Positions 28,186 to 37,037 of a stretch of DNA of 64,000 nucleotides are shown one piece after another. Every line of letters starts with the position of its first letter. Position 1 is the stretch's first letter. The notes beneath the pieces are model-generated. The model did no database searches. It was not told the DNA's origin and saw only the letters and a list, made by a program, of their open reading frames with translations. Both the position numbers and the translations under genes were made by a program. The stretch covers positions 1 through 64,000 of the forward strand of contig MEFP01000002.1 in NCBI GenBank assembly GCA_001725155.1. The letters are read 5' to 3'. Origin of the DNA: Lysobacteraceae bacterium SCN 69-320. GTDB lineage: Bacteria; Pseudomonadota; Gammaproteobacteria; Xanthomonadales; Rhodanobacteraceae.

Positions 28186-29382
28186 ATGCTCAAGTTAGCC
28201 GCCCGCATGGGTCGCGCAAAGCCCAGCGCCATCATGGCCGTCGCCGAGAAGGCCAAGCAGCTCAAGGCAGAGGGCCGCGACATCGTCAGCTTCTCCATCG
28301 GCGTGCCGAACTTCCTGCCGGGGGAGCACGTCTACGCGGCGGTGCGCGAGGCGCTGTCCAAGGACTCGGGCCAGTACGGTTCCAATCGCGGTTCCGACGC
28401 GCTGCTCGATGCGTATCTGAAGCATCTCGAGGAAGTCGGCCTGACCGGCTACACGCGCAAGAACGTCGCCACCGGCATCGGCGCCAAGCACGTGCTCTAC
28501 AACCTGGCCGAGGCGCTGCTCGATCCGGGCGACACCATCGCCTTCGCCGTTCCGTACTGGACCACCTACGTCGACATCGCCGACATCGTCGGCGCGCAGA
28601 CCCGTCTGCTGCCGTGCCCGGCCGAACAGAACTACAAGCTCACGCCGGCCCAGCTCGATGCGGCGCTGGCCGGAGTCAAGGTGTTCCTGTTCAACAATCC
28701 GTCCAATCCGACCGGCATGGTCTACAGCAAGGACGAGATCGCCGCACTGGCCGACGTGCTCGTGAAGCATCCGGACGTCTGGATCATCTGCGACGACATC
28801 TACAACCGCATGGTGTTCGACGGCCTGGGTTACCACAACTTCGTCAACGCGCGCCCCGAGCTGCGCGATCGCGTGATCCACGTCGATTCGATCTCCAAGA
28901 CCTACGGCATGCCCGGCTGGCGCGTCGGCTTCATCGCCGGCCCCGAAGTCGTGGCCCAGGCCATGGTCACGATGAATTCCAATCACATCACCAACCTGCC
29001 GGAAATCGTCACGGCCGCCGCGGTCGCCGCGCTGACCGGTCCGCAGGACGTGCCGACGCAGAAGAACGCCGAGTTCCAGGCCAAGCGCGATCAGGTGCTG
29101 GCCATGCTCGATGCGCTGCCCGGCGTGAAGTGCCCGCGGCCGCAGGGCGCGTTCTATGTGTTCCCGGACATTTCCTGCGCGTTCGGCAAGCAGCACAACG
29201 GCACGCCGATCAACAGCGACGTGGATTTCTGCAACGCGCTGCTGCAGTCCAAGGGCGTGGCCTGCGTGCCAGGTTCGGCCTTCGGCGAACCCAAGGGGCT
29301 GCGCATCTCCTATACCTGTCCGACCGCGCAGCTCGCCGACGGCCTGAAGCGCTTCGCCGAGTTCTTCGCCGAGCTGCACTGA
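28186..29382 (+). CDS. class I/II PLP-dependent aminotransferase (aspartate aminotransferase-like)
   Basis: 398 residues, fold type I aminotransferase. Key motifs: NPSNPTGMVY, the Asp in ICDDIYNRM that holds the PLP pyridine nitrogen, the PLP-binding lysine K238 in DSISKTYGMPGWRVGF, and the substrate Arg near LRISYTCP. It is most like bacterial aspartate/aromatic aminotransferases of subgroup I-gamma; the exact substrate cannot be settled. The glutaredoxin gene follows after 7 nt and is probably co-transcribed. Confidence 0.92.
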   Translation: MLKLAARMGRAKPSAIMAVAEKAKQLKAEGRDIVSFSIGVPNFLPGEHVYAAVREALSKDSGQYGSNRGSDALLDAYLKHLEEVGLTGYTRKNVATGIGAKHVLYNLAEALLDPGDTIAFAVPYWTTYVDIADIVGAQTRLLPCPAEQNYKLTPAQLDAALAGVKVFLFNNPSNPTGMVYSKDEIAALADVLVKHPDVWIICDDIYNRMVFDGLGYHNFVNARPELRDRVIHVDSISKTYGMPGWRVGFIAGPEVVAQAMVTMNSNHITNLPEIVTAAAVAALTGPQDVPTQKNAEFQAKRDQVLAMLDALPGVKCPRPQGAFYVFPDISCAFGKQHNGTPINSDVDFCNALLQSKGVACVPGSAFGEPKGLRISYTCPTAQLADGLKRFAEFFAELH

Positions 29383-29389
29383 GCCGCGC

Positions 29390-29758
29390 GTGAAGATCAG
29401 CCCGTTTCAGCTGTTCGCGATCACCGGCATCGTGCTGCTGGCCGCGCTGGTCTGGAATGCCAAGCGCGAGATCGACCGCGCCGATCCGCGCCGGCAGACC
29501 GGCGACAGCGGCATCGTCATGCTCGGCGCGAGCTGGTGCGGCTACTGCAAGCGGCTGAAGGCGGCGCTGGAGCAGGCCCGGGTGCCCTATACCGAACTCG
29601 ACGTCGAGGACGGCGGCGCTGGACATGACGCCTTCGTCGCGCTCGGCGGTCGCGGCGTGCCGGTCACGGTGATCGGCCAGGACGTGGTCTACGGCTACAA
29701 CACGACGCGCCTCGGCCAACTGCTGGCCGAGCGCGGCCATGCGGTGCAACTGCAATAA
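29390..29758 (+). CDS. membrane-anchored glutaredoxin-like protein
   Basis: 122 residues. One N-terminal membrane helix (residues 6-22) is followed by a glutaredoxin fold with the active site CGYC at residues 50-53 and the cis-Pro motif GVPVTVIG. Starts with GTG 29390. The anchor probably places the redox domain on one side of the inner membrane; topology is not certain. It lies directly downstream of the aminotransferase gene. Confidence 0.85.
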   Translation: MKISPFQLFAITGIVLLAALVWNAKREIDRADPRRQTGDSGIVMLGASWCGYCKRLKAALEQARVPYTELDVEDGGAGHDAFVALGGRGVPVTVIGQDVVYGYNTTRLGQLLAERGHAVQLQ

Positions 29759-29767
29759 CCCCATCCC

Positions 29768-29813
29768 GGAAACGGGTCCGCCCGTTTCCCCGACCGGCGG
29801 GCAGGGCCCGCCA
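29768..29813 (+). terminator. paired hairpins before mdh
   Basis: GGAAACGGG-TCCG-CCCGTTTCC (29768-29789) is followed by a second GC hairpin of the GGCGGGC/GCCCGCC type. No T-run. They may reduce read-through from the aminotransferase-glutaredoxin pair or protect mRNA ends. Confidence 0.4.
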
Positions 29814-29830
29814 CAGAGCCAGGAGTCACT

Positions 29831-30817
29831 ATGAAAGCCCCCGTTCGAGTTGCCGTCACCGGTGCCGCCGGCCAGATCGGCTATGCGCTGCTGTTCCGTA
29901 TCGCCGCCGGCGACATGCTCGGTCCGGATCAGCCGGTCATCCTGCATCTGCTGGAGATCACCCCGGCGCTGCCGGCCCTGCAGGGCGTCGTGATGGAACT
30001 CAACGACTGCGCGTTCCCGACCCTGCACGGCGTCGTCGCGACCGACGATGTCAACGTTGCGTTCAAGGACGTCGACTACGCGCTGCTCGTCGGCGCGCGT
30101 CCGCGCGGCCCGGGCATGGAGCGCAAGGACCTGCTCGAAGCCAACGGCGCGATCTTCGCCCCGCAGGGCAAGGCCATCAACGACCACGCCAAGCGCAACG
30201 TCAAGGTGCTCGTCGTCGGCAATCCGGCCAACACGAACGCGCTGATCGCCCAGCAGAACGCGCCGGATCTCGACCCGAACTGCTTCACCGCGATGGTGCG
30301 CCTGGACCACAACCGCGCGATCAGCCAGCTGGCCGAGAAGACCGGCGCGCTGAACACCGACATCGGCAAGGTCACCATCTGGGGCAACCACAGCTCGACC
30401 CAGTACCCTGACGTGCACCACGCGACGGTCAAGGGCAAGCCGGCGCTGGAGCAGATCGACCAGGCCTGGTACGAAGGCACCTTCATCCCGACCGTGCAGC
30501 AGCGCGGTGCGGCCATCATCAAGGCGCGCGGCGCGTCCTCGGCCGCCTCGGCCGCCTCGGCGGCGATCGACCACATGCGCAACTGGGCGCTCGGTACGGC
30601 CGAGGGCGACTGGGTCTCGATGGGCATCCCGTCCGACGGCAGCTACGGCATCGCGCCGGGCGTGATCTACGGCTATCCCTGCACCTGCAAGGACGGCAAG
30701 TACCAGATCGTGCAGGGCCTGGCCATCAACGAGTTCTCGCGCGCGCGCATGGACGCGACCGACAAGGAACTGCGCGAAGAGCGCGCCGGCGTCGAGCATC
30801 TGTTCGCGAAGAAGTAA
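29831..30817 (+). CDS. mdh: malate dehydrogenase (NAD+)
   Basis: 328 residues. NAD-binding loop [20 protein letters not shown], substrate arginines in [28 protein letters not shown], and the catalytic histidine in [12 protein letters not shown]. This is the cytosolic-type (LDH-like group I) malate dehydrogenase common in betaproteobacteria and Xanthomonadales. It oxidises malate to oxaloacetate in the TCA cycle. GGAG ribosome-binding site; ends in a strong terminator. Confidence 0.97.
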   Translation: MKAPVRVAVTGAAGQIGYALLFRIAAGDMLGPDQPVILHLLEITPALPALQGVVMELNDCAFPTLHGVVATDDVNVAFKDVDYALLVGARPRGPGMERKDLLEANGAIFAPQGKAINDHAKRNVKVLVVGNPANTNALIAQQNAPDLDPNCFTAMVRLDHNRAISQLAEKTGALNTDIGKVTIWGNHSSTQYPDVHHATVKGKPALEQIDQAWYEGTFIPTVQQRGAAIIKARGASSAASAASAAIDHMRNWALGTAEGDWVSMGIPSDGSYGIAPGVIYGYPCTCKDGKYQIVQGLAINEFSRARMDATDKELREERAGVEHLFAKK

Positions 30818-30846
30818 CTTCTGTTTGTAGTTGTAAGCAGCTTTGC

Positions 30847-30880
30847 AATAAATAAGGCGGCATTAGTCGCCTTATTTATT
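30847..30880. terminator. bidirectional terminator after mdh
   Basis: A 13-bp stem (AATAAATAAGGCG / CGCCTTATTTATT) with an 8-nt loop; AT at the base gives A- and T-rich flanks on both sides. It can serve mdh (plus) and the minus-strand membrane-protein gene ending at 30907. It also marks the left edge of the AT-rich island. Confidence 0.85.
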
Positions 30881-30906
30881 TATATCTCGCTGAGGGGGCA
30901 AAGTGG

Positions 30907-31461
30907 TCAGCGTTTTGAAGGGAATGTCGAAATAATCCCAAAAACCAATACCGCTACTCCTATGAGGAGCATATATAGAGCTGCTGCCTCAATTTTTCCT
31001 GTCCCTGTTAGTGCCTCCCACGCCTTGTCGGCACCTAGACCCGTAAGCAGACCGCCAACAGCTAAAGCAATTTGTCCCAGCGGTGACTGCTGGTCTCTTC
31101 TCGAAAGCAGTCGGATGGCTTGAAGCGCATGATGCTGGGTGACTAAGCGCTCTCCTTCGTCGCGTTTTGCAATGAGAATCGCCACGCTATAGGTATCGCG
31201 AACAAAATCCCGTGCAGCTGCTTTGAATACACGGATTGCAGATTCTCTTATGTCTGCACTCTTTTGAAGCGCTTCAATTTCAGCATCCGAGAATGCAACT
31301 ACCTCGGCTACGCTTTCGTTTATATCTATCTCATCTGGACCAGTATTGACGACGGCCATTTGAGCAACAGCTTTTGCAATTGCTGAATCTATGGGGTTGC
31401 TTCCAATTTCGTTGTGCATCGGCACGGACGATCGTGGCTGCCTGGAGCGAGGCTTGCTCAT
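30907..31461 (-). CDS. unknown membrane protein coupled to an ECF sigma factor
   Basis: 184 residues, not recognised. The N-terminal ~120 residues are predicted soluble and helical (SDAEIEALQKSADIRESAIR). One weak (about 128-143) and one strong (about 157-180, IEAAALYMLLIGVAVLVFGI) hydrophobic segment lie at the C-terminus with a short basic tail. It begins with ATG overlapping the sigma-factor stop (ATGA) and has its own GGAGAT. Base composition is clearly more AT-rich than the flanks, suggesting acquisition. Its place invites an anti-sigma or signal-sensing role, but it lacks a recognisable anti-sigma motif and has the membrane part at the wrong end for the usual type. Confidence 0.75.
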   Translation of the reverse strand: MSKPRSRQPRSSVPMHNEIGSNPIDSAIAKAVAQMAVVNTGPDEIDINESVAEVVAFSDAEIEALQKSADIRESAIRVFKAAARDFVRDTYSVAILIAKRDEGERLVTQHHALQAIRLLSRRDQQSPLGQIALAVGGLLTGLGADKAWEALTGTGKIEAAALYMLLIGVAVLVFGIISTFPSKR

Positions 31462-32057
31462 GGCCTATCTCCGGGGCGCTTGTCGAGAAGGTCCTTCAGA
31501 CGAACGCGTGCTCTATGTAGGGTGCGATCAAAATGTTCCGAAGACAGCCCATATTCCTTGATTATTTTTGCCTTGTCCTCGCCAAGTACCAAATATTTTG
31601 TGAGCAAATCCCGGTCTCGCTGCATTGGCAACTCTTCAAGCAGTGAGGTAATTAGAGCAACTAGCTCGGAAAATTCTATCGACTCGCGCGGGTCGGGTGC
31701 GGTAGAAGATTCCTCGACTGATTCGATCTCGTGGATCGCTCGACGCGATCGACGTTCCTCTGATGCGGAAATTCTAGTTGCTGTCGCTTCCAGAAGATCA
31801 TAGATCTCTGAGTCGGGTGTCCGTGTTGTGCGCAGTCTTGCTAGAGCAATAACAAATGTTTCTTGCACGAGATCCCTGGCGCGTTCAGTGTGGCCGGGCA
31901 TCTTTTTTGCGATTAAACGAAACAAGTCGCTTGAGTACTGGGTTACTAAGGTCGTTTCCGCAGTTCTATCACCGGAAAAAATCCTATAACCAAGAGAATT
32001 GGTCTGGCCACTTTTGTCTGGCATTTCACTGTGTATGTTATGCGCCGATGATTTCAT
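31458..32057 (-). CDS. ECF-type RNA polymerase sigma factor (AT-rich island)
   Basis: About 199 residues from ATG 32057; the frame is open to 32120 and the exact start is unsure. Region 2 is visible as LVTQYSSDLFRLIAKKM ... ARDLVQETFVIALARLR, and region 4 as LLTKYLVLGEDKAKIIKEYG followed by LSSEHFDRTLHRARVRLKDL. A poorly conserved acidic linker (EIESVEESSTAPDPRESIEF) separates them. The gene is AT-rich compared with its surroundings and is translationally coupled to the membrane-protein gene. Group and target promoters are unknown. Confidence 0.8.
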   Translation of the reverse strand: MKSSAHNIHSEMPDKSGQTNSLGYRIFSGDRTAETTLVTQYSSDLFRLIAKKMPGHTERARDLVQETFVIALARLRTTRTPDSEIYDLLEATATRISASEERRSRRAIHEIESVEESSTAPDPRESIEFSELVALITSLLEELPMQRDRDLLTKYLVLGEDKAKIIKEYGLSSEHFDRTLHRARVRLKDLLDKRPGDRP

Positions 32058-32220
32058 GCGCGCGCCACCGCTGAATTCGCTATTTCCGCGTATGCTGCGA
32101 TATTTGGGCCATGCTACCACTCTCGCTCTTTATGTGGTTGATGGCCGAGCAGGTGGCCACGTCGCCGCAGAAACCAGTGGCGCGAACTCAAGATTGCCTG
32201 TTCCCAGTCATGCCTTAACC

Positions 32221-32241
32221 AGCCCCGTAGTGCCCGGGGCT
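32221..32241 (-). terminator. weak hairpin downstream of aqpZ
   Basis: AGCCCCG and CGGGGCT form a 7-bp stem with a 7-nt loop in the gap between aqpZ and the sigma gene. There is no T-run on the minus strand. It marks the return to GC-rich DNA at the right edge of the island. Confidence 0.4.
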
Positions 32242-32281
32242 TCGATTTAGGTGTCATGGCGTTCCGGTTCAGCGTGGAAAA

Positions 32282-32983
32282 TCAGTCGCCGTCCTTGGCC
32301 AATACCAGCTTGTAGATCACGCCGCCCAGTGCCGCGCCGACCAGCGGGGCGAGCCAGAACAGCCAGAGCTGCTGCACCGCCCAGCCGCCGGCGAACAGGG
32401 CGACGCCGGTGCTGCGTGCCGGATTCACCGAGGTGTTCGTGACCGGGATGCTGATCAGGTGGATCAGGGTCAGGCACAGGCCGATCGCGATCGGCGCGAA
32501 GCCGGCCGGCGCGCGGCTGTCGGTGGCGCCGAGGATCACGATCAGGAAGAACGCGGTCAGCACGATCTCACAGACCAGTGCCGCCTGCAGCGAATAGCCG
32601 CCGGGCGAATGCTCGGCGTAGCCGTTGGAGGCGAAGCCGGCCGTGACGTCGAACCCGGCCTTGCCGCTGGCGATCAGGTACAGCACGCCGCCGGCCGCGA
32701 TGCCGCCGAGCACCTGGGCGATCACGTAGCCGAGCAGATCCTTGGCCGGAAAGCGGCCGCCGACGACGAGGCCCAGCGACACCGCCGGGTTGAAATGGCC
32801 GCCGGAGATGTGGCCCACCGCATAGGCCATGGTCAACACGGTCAGGCCGAAGGCCAGCGCGACGCCGGCGAAGCCTATGCCCAGGGTCGGCACGGCCGCC
32901 GCGAGCACGGCGCTGCCGCAGCCGCCGAGCACGAGCCAGAACGTGCCGAGAAATTCCGCACCGAGACGCTTTCCCATGCTCAT
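32282..32983 (-). CDS. aqpZ: aquaporin Z
   Basis: 233 residues (E. coli AqpZ 231), six membrane segments and two NPA half-helices: HFNPAVS (NPA 65-67) and VNPARS (187-189). The selectivity-filter residues H175 and R190 match water-specific aquaporins rather than glycerol facilitators. ATG 32983 ([11 protein letters not shown]) has GGAGAAACAGCG upstream. Confidence 0.95.
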   Translation of the reverse strand: MSMGKRLGAEFLGTFWLVLGGCGSAVLAAAVPTLGIGFAGVALAFGLTVLTMAYAVGHISGGHFNPAVSLGLVVGGRFPAKDLLGYVIAQVLGGIAAGGVLYLIASGKAGFDVTAGFASNGYAEHSPGGYSLQAALVCEIVLTAFFLIVILGATDSRAPAGFAPIAIGLCLTLIHLISIPVTNTSVNPARSTGVALFAGGWAVQQLWLFWLAPLVGAALGGVIYKLVLAKDGD

Positions 32984-33136
32984 CGCTGTTTCTCCGTCGC
33001 AGGGACGATGCGGGAATCGGGCTCGCGGCGGCGCACCGTCCCAGGACCGCGCCGCGAGCCGCCGTCGCGGCAGGCGCGACGAACCGGCCCATTCGTACCA
33101 CGCGGCGCCGGCGTACAGAAAGTAAATTTGTATTGT

Positions 33137-33164
33137 GGGCACCTCGAAGTTTTCCGAGGTGCCC
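33137..33164. repeat. GGGCACCTCG palindrome, isolated copy
   Basis: GGGCACCTCG (33137-33146) and CGAGGTGCCC (33155-33164) form a 10-bp stem with loop AAGTTTTC. It is the same hairpin that ends the 134-bp element at 24212-24243 and 63904-63931, but the rest of that element is not seen here. It lies in the 329-bp gap upstream of the M35 protease gene, which otherwise shows nothing distinct. Confidence 0.7.
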
Positions 33165-33312
33165 TGTTACTGACCGGCGTCGCAGCTTGCTGCGCTGCAG
33201 CGCAACGGGCCCATTGCCGGCACCGGAAATTGCGCATACGCTGGCGAGCGGTGCCACGTCCGTGGCGCCCACTGCCGGGGGGCGGTGACTACATCACACC
33301 GAGGAACACGTC

Positions 33313-34386
33313 ATGCAGAAACTGTGTGCAGGTTTTGCCGTGCTTGTGTTGGGGATGGGTGGGATTTCGGCGGCCAATGCGGCCGGCCTGGAACTGCGTC
33401 TGAGCGAGCCGGCGCAGAAGGATTTCGGCAGCGGCAAGATCGTCTACAGCGTGAGCAATACGACGAATGCGCCGGTACAGCTGCTGCGCTGGCAGACGCC
33501 GCTGGACGGCGTCGACAACAACCTGTTCGCGGTCACGCAGAACGGCCAGCCGGTCGCCTATGTCGGCCGCATGGTCAAGCGCGCCGCGCCGACCGACAAG
33601 GACTACGTCGAACTCGCGCCGGGCCAGAGCCTCAGCGTCGAAGTCGACTTGTCGGCGTACTACGACATGCGCAAGGGCGGCCAATTCACCGTGCGCTACG
33701 CGCGCAGCGCCGCCGACGTGGTGCGCGACGCGGCCGACGCCAAGCGCGGCGGCGTGCAGGGCGGTATCGTCGATTTCGAGCGTCCGTCCGGCGACAGCGT
33801 GACGATCTACGCCGACCCGGCGGCGGATGCCTTCGACGGCCAGGACAAGGCCAGCGGCGGCGTCGGCATCTTCGCGGCGACGAACAGTTACGTCGGCTGC
33901 AGCACGACGCGGCAGAGCCAGATCGCCACGGCGCGCAATTCGGCCTCGACCTACGCGAACAACTCCAAGAGCTATCTGACTGCCGGCACCCAGGGCAGCC
34001 GCTACACCTGGTGGTTCGGCACCTACAACAGCTCGCGCTATTCGACGGTGCGCACGCACTTCAACAATATCTACAGCGCACTGACCTCGCAGCCGTTCAC
34101 GTTCGACTGCACCTGCACCGACAGCGCCTACGCCTACGTCTATCCGAACCAGCCGTACAAGGTCTATCTGTGCAATGCGTTCTGGTCGGCGCCGAACACC
34201 GGCACCGATTCCAAGGCCGGCACCATCATCCACGAGACCAGTCACTTCACCGTGATGGGCGGCACCGATGACTGGGCCTACGGCCAGACCGCGGCGCACA
34301 ACCTCGCCGGCAGCAACCCGTCGCGCGCGGTCGACAACGCCGACAGCCACGAGTATTTCTCCGAGAACACGCCGGCGCGCAACTGA
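33313..34386 (+). CDS. secreted M35-family (deuterolysin-type) metallopeptidase
   Basis: 357 residues with a signal peptide (MQKLCAGFAVLVLGMGGISA, cleaved near ANA). The zinc site is HETSH at 307-311, with the third ligand D320 in the aspzincin motif GTDDWAYG (317-324). Four cysteines (around CSTTR, CTC and LCNAF) probably form disulfides. The N-terminal half (25-190) is a beta-rich pro-domain seen in peptidyl-Lys metalloendopeptidases such as those of Aeromonas and fungi. A strong terminator follows. Confidence 0.93.
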   Translation: MQKLCAGFAVLVLGMGGISAANAAGLELRLSEPAQKDFGSGKIVYSVSNTTNAPVQLLRWQTPLDGVDNNLFAVTQNGQPVAYVGRMVKRAAPTDKDYVELAPGQSLSVEVDLSAYYDMRKGGQFTVRYARSAADVVRDAADAKRGGVQGGIVDFERPSGDSVTIYADPAADAFDGQDKASGGVGIFAATNSYVGCSTTRQSQIATARNSASTYANNSKSYLTAGTQGSRYTWWFGTYNSSRYSTVRTHFNNIYSALTSQPFTFDCTCTDSAYAYVYPNQPYKVYLCNAFWSAPNTGTDSKAGTIIHETSHFTVMGGTDDWAYGQTAAHNLAGSNPSRAVDNADSHEYFSENTPARN

Positions 34387-34412
34387 GCCGGATCGTTCGG
34401 GTGATTGCTGAA

Positions 34413-34444
34413 ACAGGGCCGGCTTGCCGGCCCTGTCTTTTTTT
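34413..34444 (+). terminator. intrinsic terminator of the M35 gene
   Basis: An 11-bp stem (ACAGGGCCGGC / GCCGGCCCTGT) with a TT tip is followed by C and seven T. It lies 26 nt after the stop. Confidence 0.9.
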
Positions 34445-34531
34445 GCCGCGGAGCAGCCGTCGGCGAGTTGCGAGCGTGAGCAGCGAGTTCTGCGGCCGGT
34501 CGACTGCAGCGGCCGCCGGAGATTCCGCGAT

Positions 34532-34614
34532 GTTGCGGTTCGCCTTGCGGCTCACCGCAACCGATGCCGTCCGCACGCCACCCGGCAGGTTGTGGTGAGC
34601 GCAGCGAACCGCAA
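34532..34614. repeat. paired GTTGCGGT palindromes (BIME-like)
   Basis: Copy 1 (34532-34561) and copy 2 (34588-34614) are each hairpins bounded by GTTGCGGT/ACCGCAAC-type ends and stand in opposite orientation, with CTCACC and GCGAACC segments in common. Two facing REP-type units with a short linker are the classic form of a bacterial interspersed mosaic element. They fill the convergent gap between the M35 and oxygenase genes. Confidence 0.65.
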
Positions 34615-34699
34615 CTTCACCGCCGTCACCATCACTACTTTCACCATCGCCGTCGTCGTTGCTGCACGAGCCGCCACAGTGCCACGCCGCGATGCTGCA

Positions 34700-35314
34700 T
34701 CACCGGGACCCCAGCTCGCGCCGGCGGAACCAGCCGGCGATGCTCAACCGTTCGCGCGTCGCCGGCAGCACCTCGTGTTCGATGTCGGCGGACAGGAACA
34801 GGACCAGGGTGCCGGCTTGCGGTGCAATGTCGTGCAGGCGGTTGCCCAGGTGCAGGCGCAGCGCGCCGCCGTCGTTGGCCTGCCAGTCCGGATTGAGGTA
34901 GCAGACCGAGGACAGCACGCGCGCATCGTCGTCGCGGAAGCGGTCGCGGTGGCGCGCATAGCCGGCACCGGGCGGGTAGACCGCGTAGTGCGCTTCCACT
35001 GATTCCAGGCCGAGCAGCAGGCGTTCGTTGAGACCGCGGCGCAGCGCATCCATGGCTTGCCAATAGGCCGCCTGCGGCGGGCTCAGCGCGTCCGGTTCGA
35101 ACCAGCGCGTGCGGTCGCCGCGCAGGCCGCCCTCGCGGCGGCCGGACTCGCGCCCGGTCGCTGCGGGCGTCAGCGCGGCGGCGGCGTCGAGCGCGCGGCA
35201 GTCGGCGGCCAGCGCCGCGGCTTCTGCCGCGCTGAGAAACGCTGGCAGCACGATCCAGCCCTGGGCGGTCAGCGCGTCGGCTATCGCATTGAGATCGGCG
35301 GTTTGCGGCATCAT
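34700..35314 (-). CDS. 2-oxoglutarate/Fe(II)-dependent oxygenase (prolyl hydroxylase-like)
   Basis: 204 residues. The iron ligands are H122 and D124 (YARHRDRF) and H180 (DIEHEVLP); R189 in ERLSIAGWF binds 2-oxoglutarate. The CYLNPDW segment and overall layout match SM-20/PHD-type oxygenases, which hydroxylate prolines. The substrate is unknown. Start ATG 35314, or 35311 one codon later. It is divergent from the first rhomboid gene. Confidence 0.9.
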   Translation of the reverse strand: MMPQTADLNAIADALTAQGWIVLPAFLSAAEAAALAADCRALDAAAALTPAATGRESGRREGGLRGDRTRWFEPDALSPPQAAYWQAMDALRRGLNERLLLGLESVEAHYAVYPPGAGYARHRDRFRDDDARVLSSVCYLNPDWQANDGGALRLHLGNRLHDIAPQAGTLVLFLSADIEHEVLPATRERLSIAGWFRRRELGSR

Positions 35315-35388
35315 CTGCGTTCGTGTCGTTCCGGCCTGTGCTGGTTTCCCACAATACCCGTCGCCTCGTCGGCGTGACAGGACAGCGA

Positions 35389-36027
35389 ATGTTTTCCCAA
35401 CTCCCGCCCGTCATCCGCGCGCTGCTGATCGCCAACGTCGGCATCTACCTGTTGCAGATGCTGCTCGGCGAGCCGGCGCTGCTCGATTTCGCGCTGTGGC
35501 CCCTGGGCGAGCGCAGCGGCATGATGCCCGACGGCAGCACGATCACGGTCGGTTTCGAGGTCTGGCAACTGCTGACCTACGGCTTCCTGCATTCGGGACC
35601 GACGCATCTGCTGATGAACATGCTCGCGCTGTTCATGCTCGGCGGCCCGATCGAGCGCGTGCTCGGCAGCCGGCATTTCCTGATCTACTACCTGGTCTGC
35701 GTGGTGGGTGCGGCGCTGGCCCAACTGCTGACGATCGAGTATTTCACCGGCGGCTTCTATCCGACCGTCGGTGCCTCGGGTGGCGTGTTCGGCGTATTGC
35801 TCGCCTTCGGCCTGTTCTTTCCGCGCGAGAAGCTCATCCTGTTTCCGATTCCGGTGCCGATCTCGGCCTGGCTGTTCGTCACCCTGTACGGCCTGGCCGA
35901 GCTGCTGTTCGGCGTGAGCGGCACCTTGGCCGGTGTCGCGCACTTCGCCCATCTCGGCGGCATGCTCGCCGGCTTCCTGCTGCTGCAGTACTGGCGCGGC
36001 CGGCTGCCGTGGAAGCAGCGCGGTTGA
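35389..36027 (+). CDS. rhomboid-family intramembrane serine protease 1
   Basis: 212 residues, six hydrophobic segments. The catalytic serine is S130 in VGASGGVFG, the histidine H188 in AHFAHLGG, and the oxyanion-hole pair H73/N77 is in HLLMN. All catalytic residues are present, so it should be active. ATG 35389 (MFSQLPPVIRALLIANVGIY). A paralogue lies 278 bp downstream. Confidence 0.93.
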   Translation: MFSQLPPVIRALLIANVGIYLLQMLLGEPALLDFALWPLGERSGMMPDGSTITVGFEVWQLLTYGFLHSGPTHLLMNMLALFMLGGPIERVLGSRHFLIYYLVCVVGAALAQLLTIEYFTGGFYPTVGASGGVFGVLLAFGLFFPREKLILFPIPVPISAWLFVTLYGLAELLFGVSGTLAGVAHFAHLGGMLAGFLLLQYWRGRLPWKQRG

Positions 36028-36305
36028 GACCGGCCTGCCGCGGCATCCGCGGTGCGGCGCCGCCGTGCGGCGGCTGATCCCCGCCGCCGGCGTTTCCTGC
36101 CGGCGGGACCGGATGGCGGCGAAGACCTGAACCGGATTCCGCTCCGCGGCGGCTTGCGGGTGCGCGCCGCGGACCGGGTCGGCCCGGCGCGCCGCTGCGA
36201 TCCGTTCGTCACGGCGGCCGCGGCCTGCGCGGCGCGCTTGCCAAGCTCCCGCGGTCTGGACAAGCTTGCCGCCTTCCGCCGCCGCTGCGCGCACCGCAAG
36301 GTTCC

Positions 36306-36944
36306 ATGAATCAGCCGCTGGTCGTCGTCTGGCTCGTCATCGTCAACAGCGTCATGTTCACGGCGCAATTGTTCCTGGGCGACCGCATGCTCGTGCATCT
36401 CGCGCTGTGGCCGCCCGGCGAGCACCTGCTCGGCTCGGCCGGCGGTCGCGACATCGTCGCCGGCTTCCAGCCGCTGCAGCTGCTGAGCTACGGCTTCCTG
36501 CATGCGGACTTCGTCCACATCGCGCTGAACCTGCTTGGCCTGATGGTGTTCGGGCCATTGCTGGAGCGCTGCATGGGCAGCGGTCCGTTCCTCTTCTACT
36601 ACCTGTTCTGCCTGGTCAGTGCCGGTGTCTGCCAGCTGCTGTTCGGCCTTGGCGACGGCGTCGGCGCGACCCTCGGTGCCTCGGGCGCGATCTATGGGCT
36701 GCTCGTCGCTGCGGCGCTGCTGTATCCGCAGCGGCGCCTGCGCCTGTTTCCGCTGTCGTTGGCGCCGCAGCTGCGCACGCTCGCCATCGTGCTCGGCGGC
36801 ATTTCGGTGCTGCACGGCGTACTCGGCAGCCAGGCCGGCGTCGCCCATTTCGCCCATCTCGGCGGCATGGTCGGCGGCTGGCTGCTGGTGCAGTACTGGC
36901 GCGGGCGGCTGCCGCTGCGGCCGCGCCGCTGGCTGGTGCCGTGA
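36306..36944 (+). CDS. rhomboid-family intramembrane serine protease 2
   Basis: 212 residues, same length and layout as the preceding rhomboid: H71/N75 (HIALN), S126 (LGASGAIYG), H184 (AHFAHLGG), and the same ending YWRGRLP. The pair clearly arose by duplication but differs through most of the sequence, so their substrates may differ. The intergenic 36028-36305 is very GC-rich with no other feature seen. Confidence 0.93.
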   Translation: MNQPLVVVWLVIVNSVMFTAQLFLGDRMLVHLALWPPGEHLLGSAGGRDIVAGFQPLQLLSYGFLHADFVHIALNLLGLMVFGPLLERCMGSGPFLFYYLFCLVSAGVCQLLFGLGDGVGATLGASGAIYGLLVAAALLYPQRRLRLFPLSLAPQLRTLAIVLGGISVLHGVLGSQAGVAHFAHLGGMVGGWLLVQYWRGRLPLRPRRWLVP

Positions 36945-37037
36945 GCGCCGCGCCGGCACCGGCGCCGGATGTGGCATCGTATGCCGTGACGGCCGCGGAC
37001 GCAGGTGCGGCCCGCCCCTCGATCAAGGATGTTCCGG

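Noticed and set aside
30850-32240. AT-rich island as a prophage or integrative element
   Set aside because: No integrase, transposase, phage gene or flanking direct repeat/tRNA target was found; only composition and gene content suggest transfer.
34340-34386. IFxxGF-type tail on the M35 protease
   Set aside because: It ends HEYFSENTPARN, which lacks the Dx[IL]Fxx[GD]F pattern, so it was not counted with the tailed proteins.
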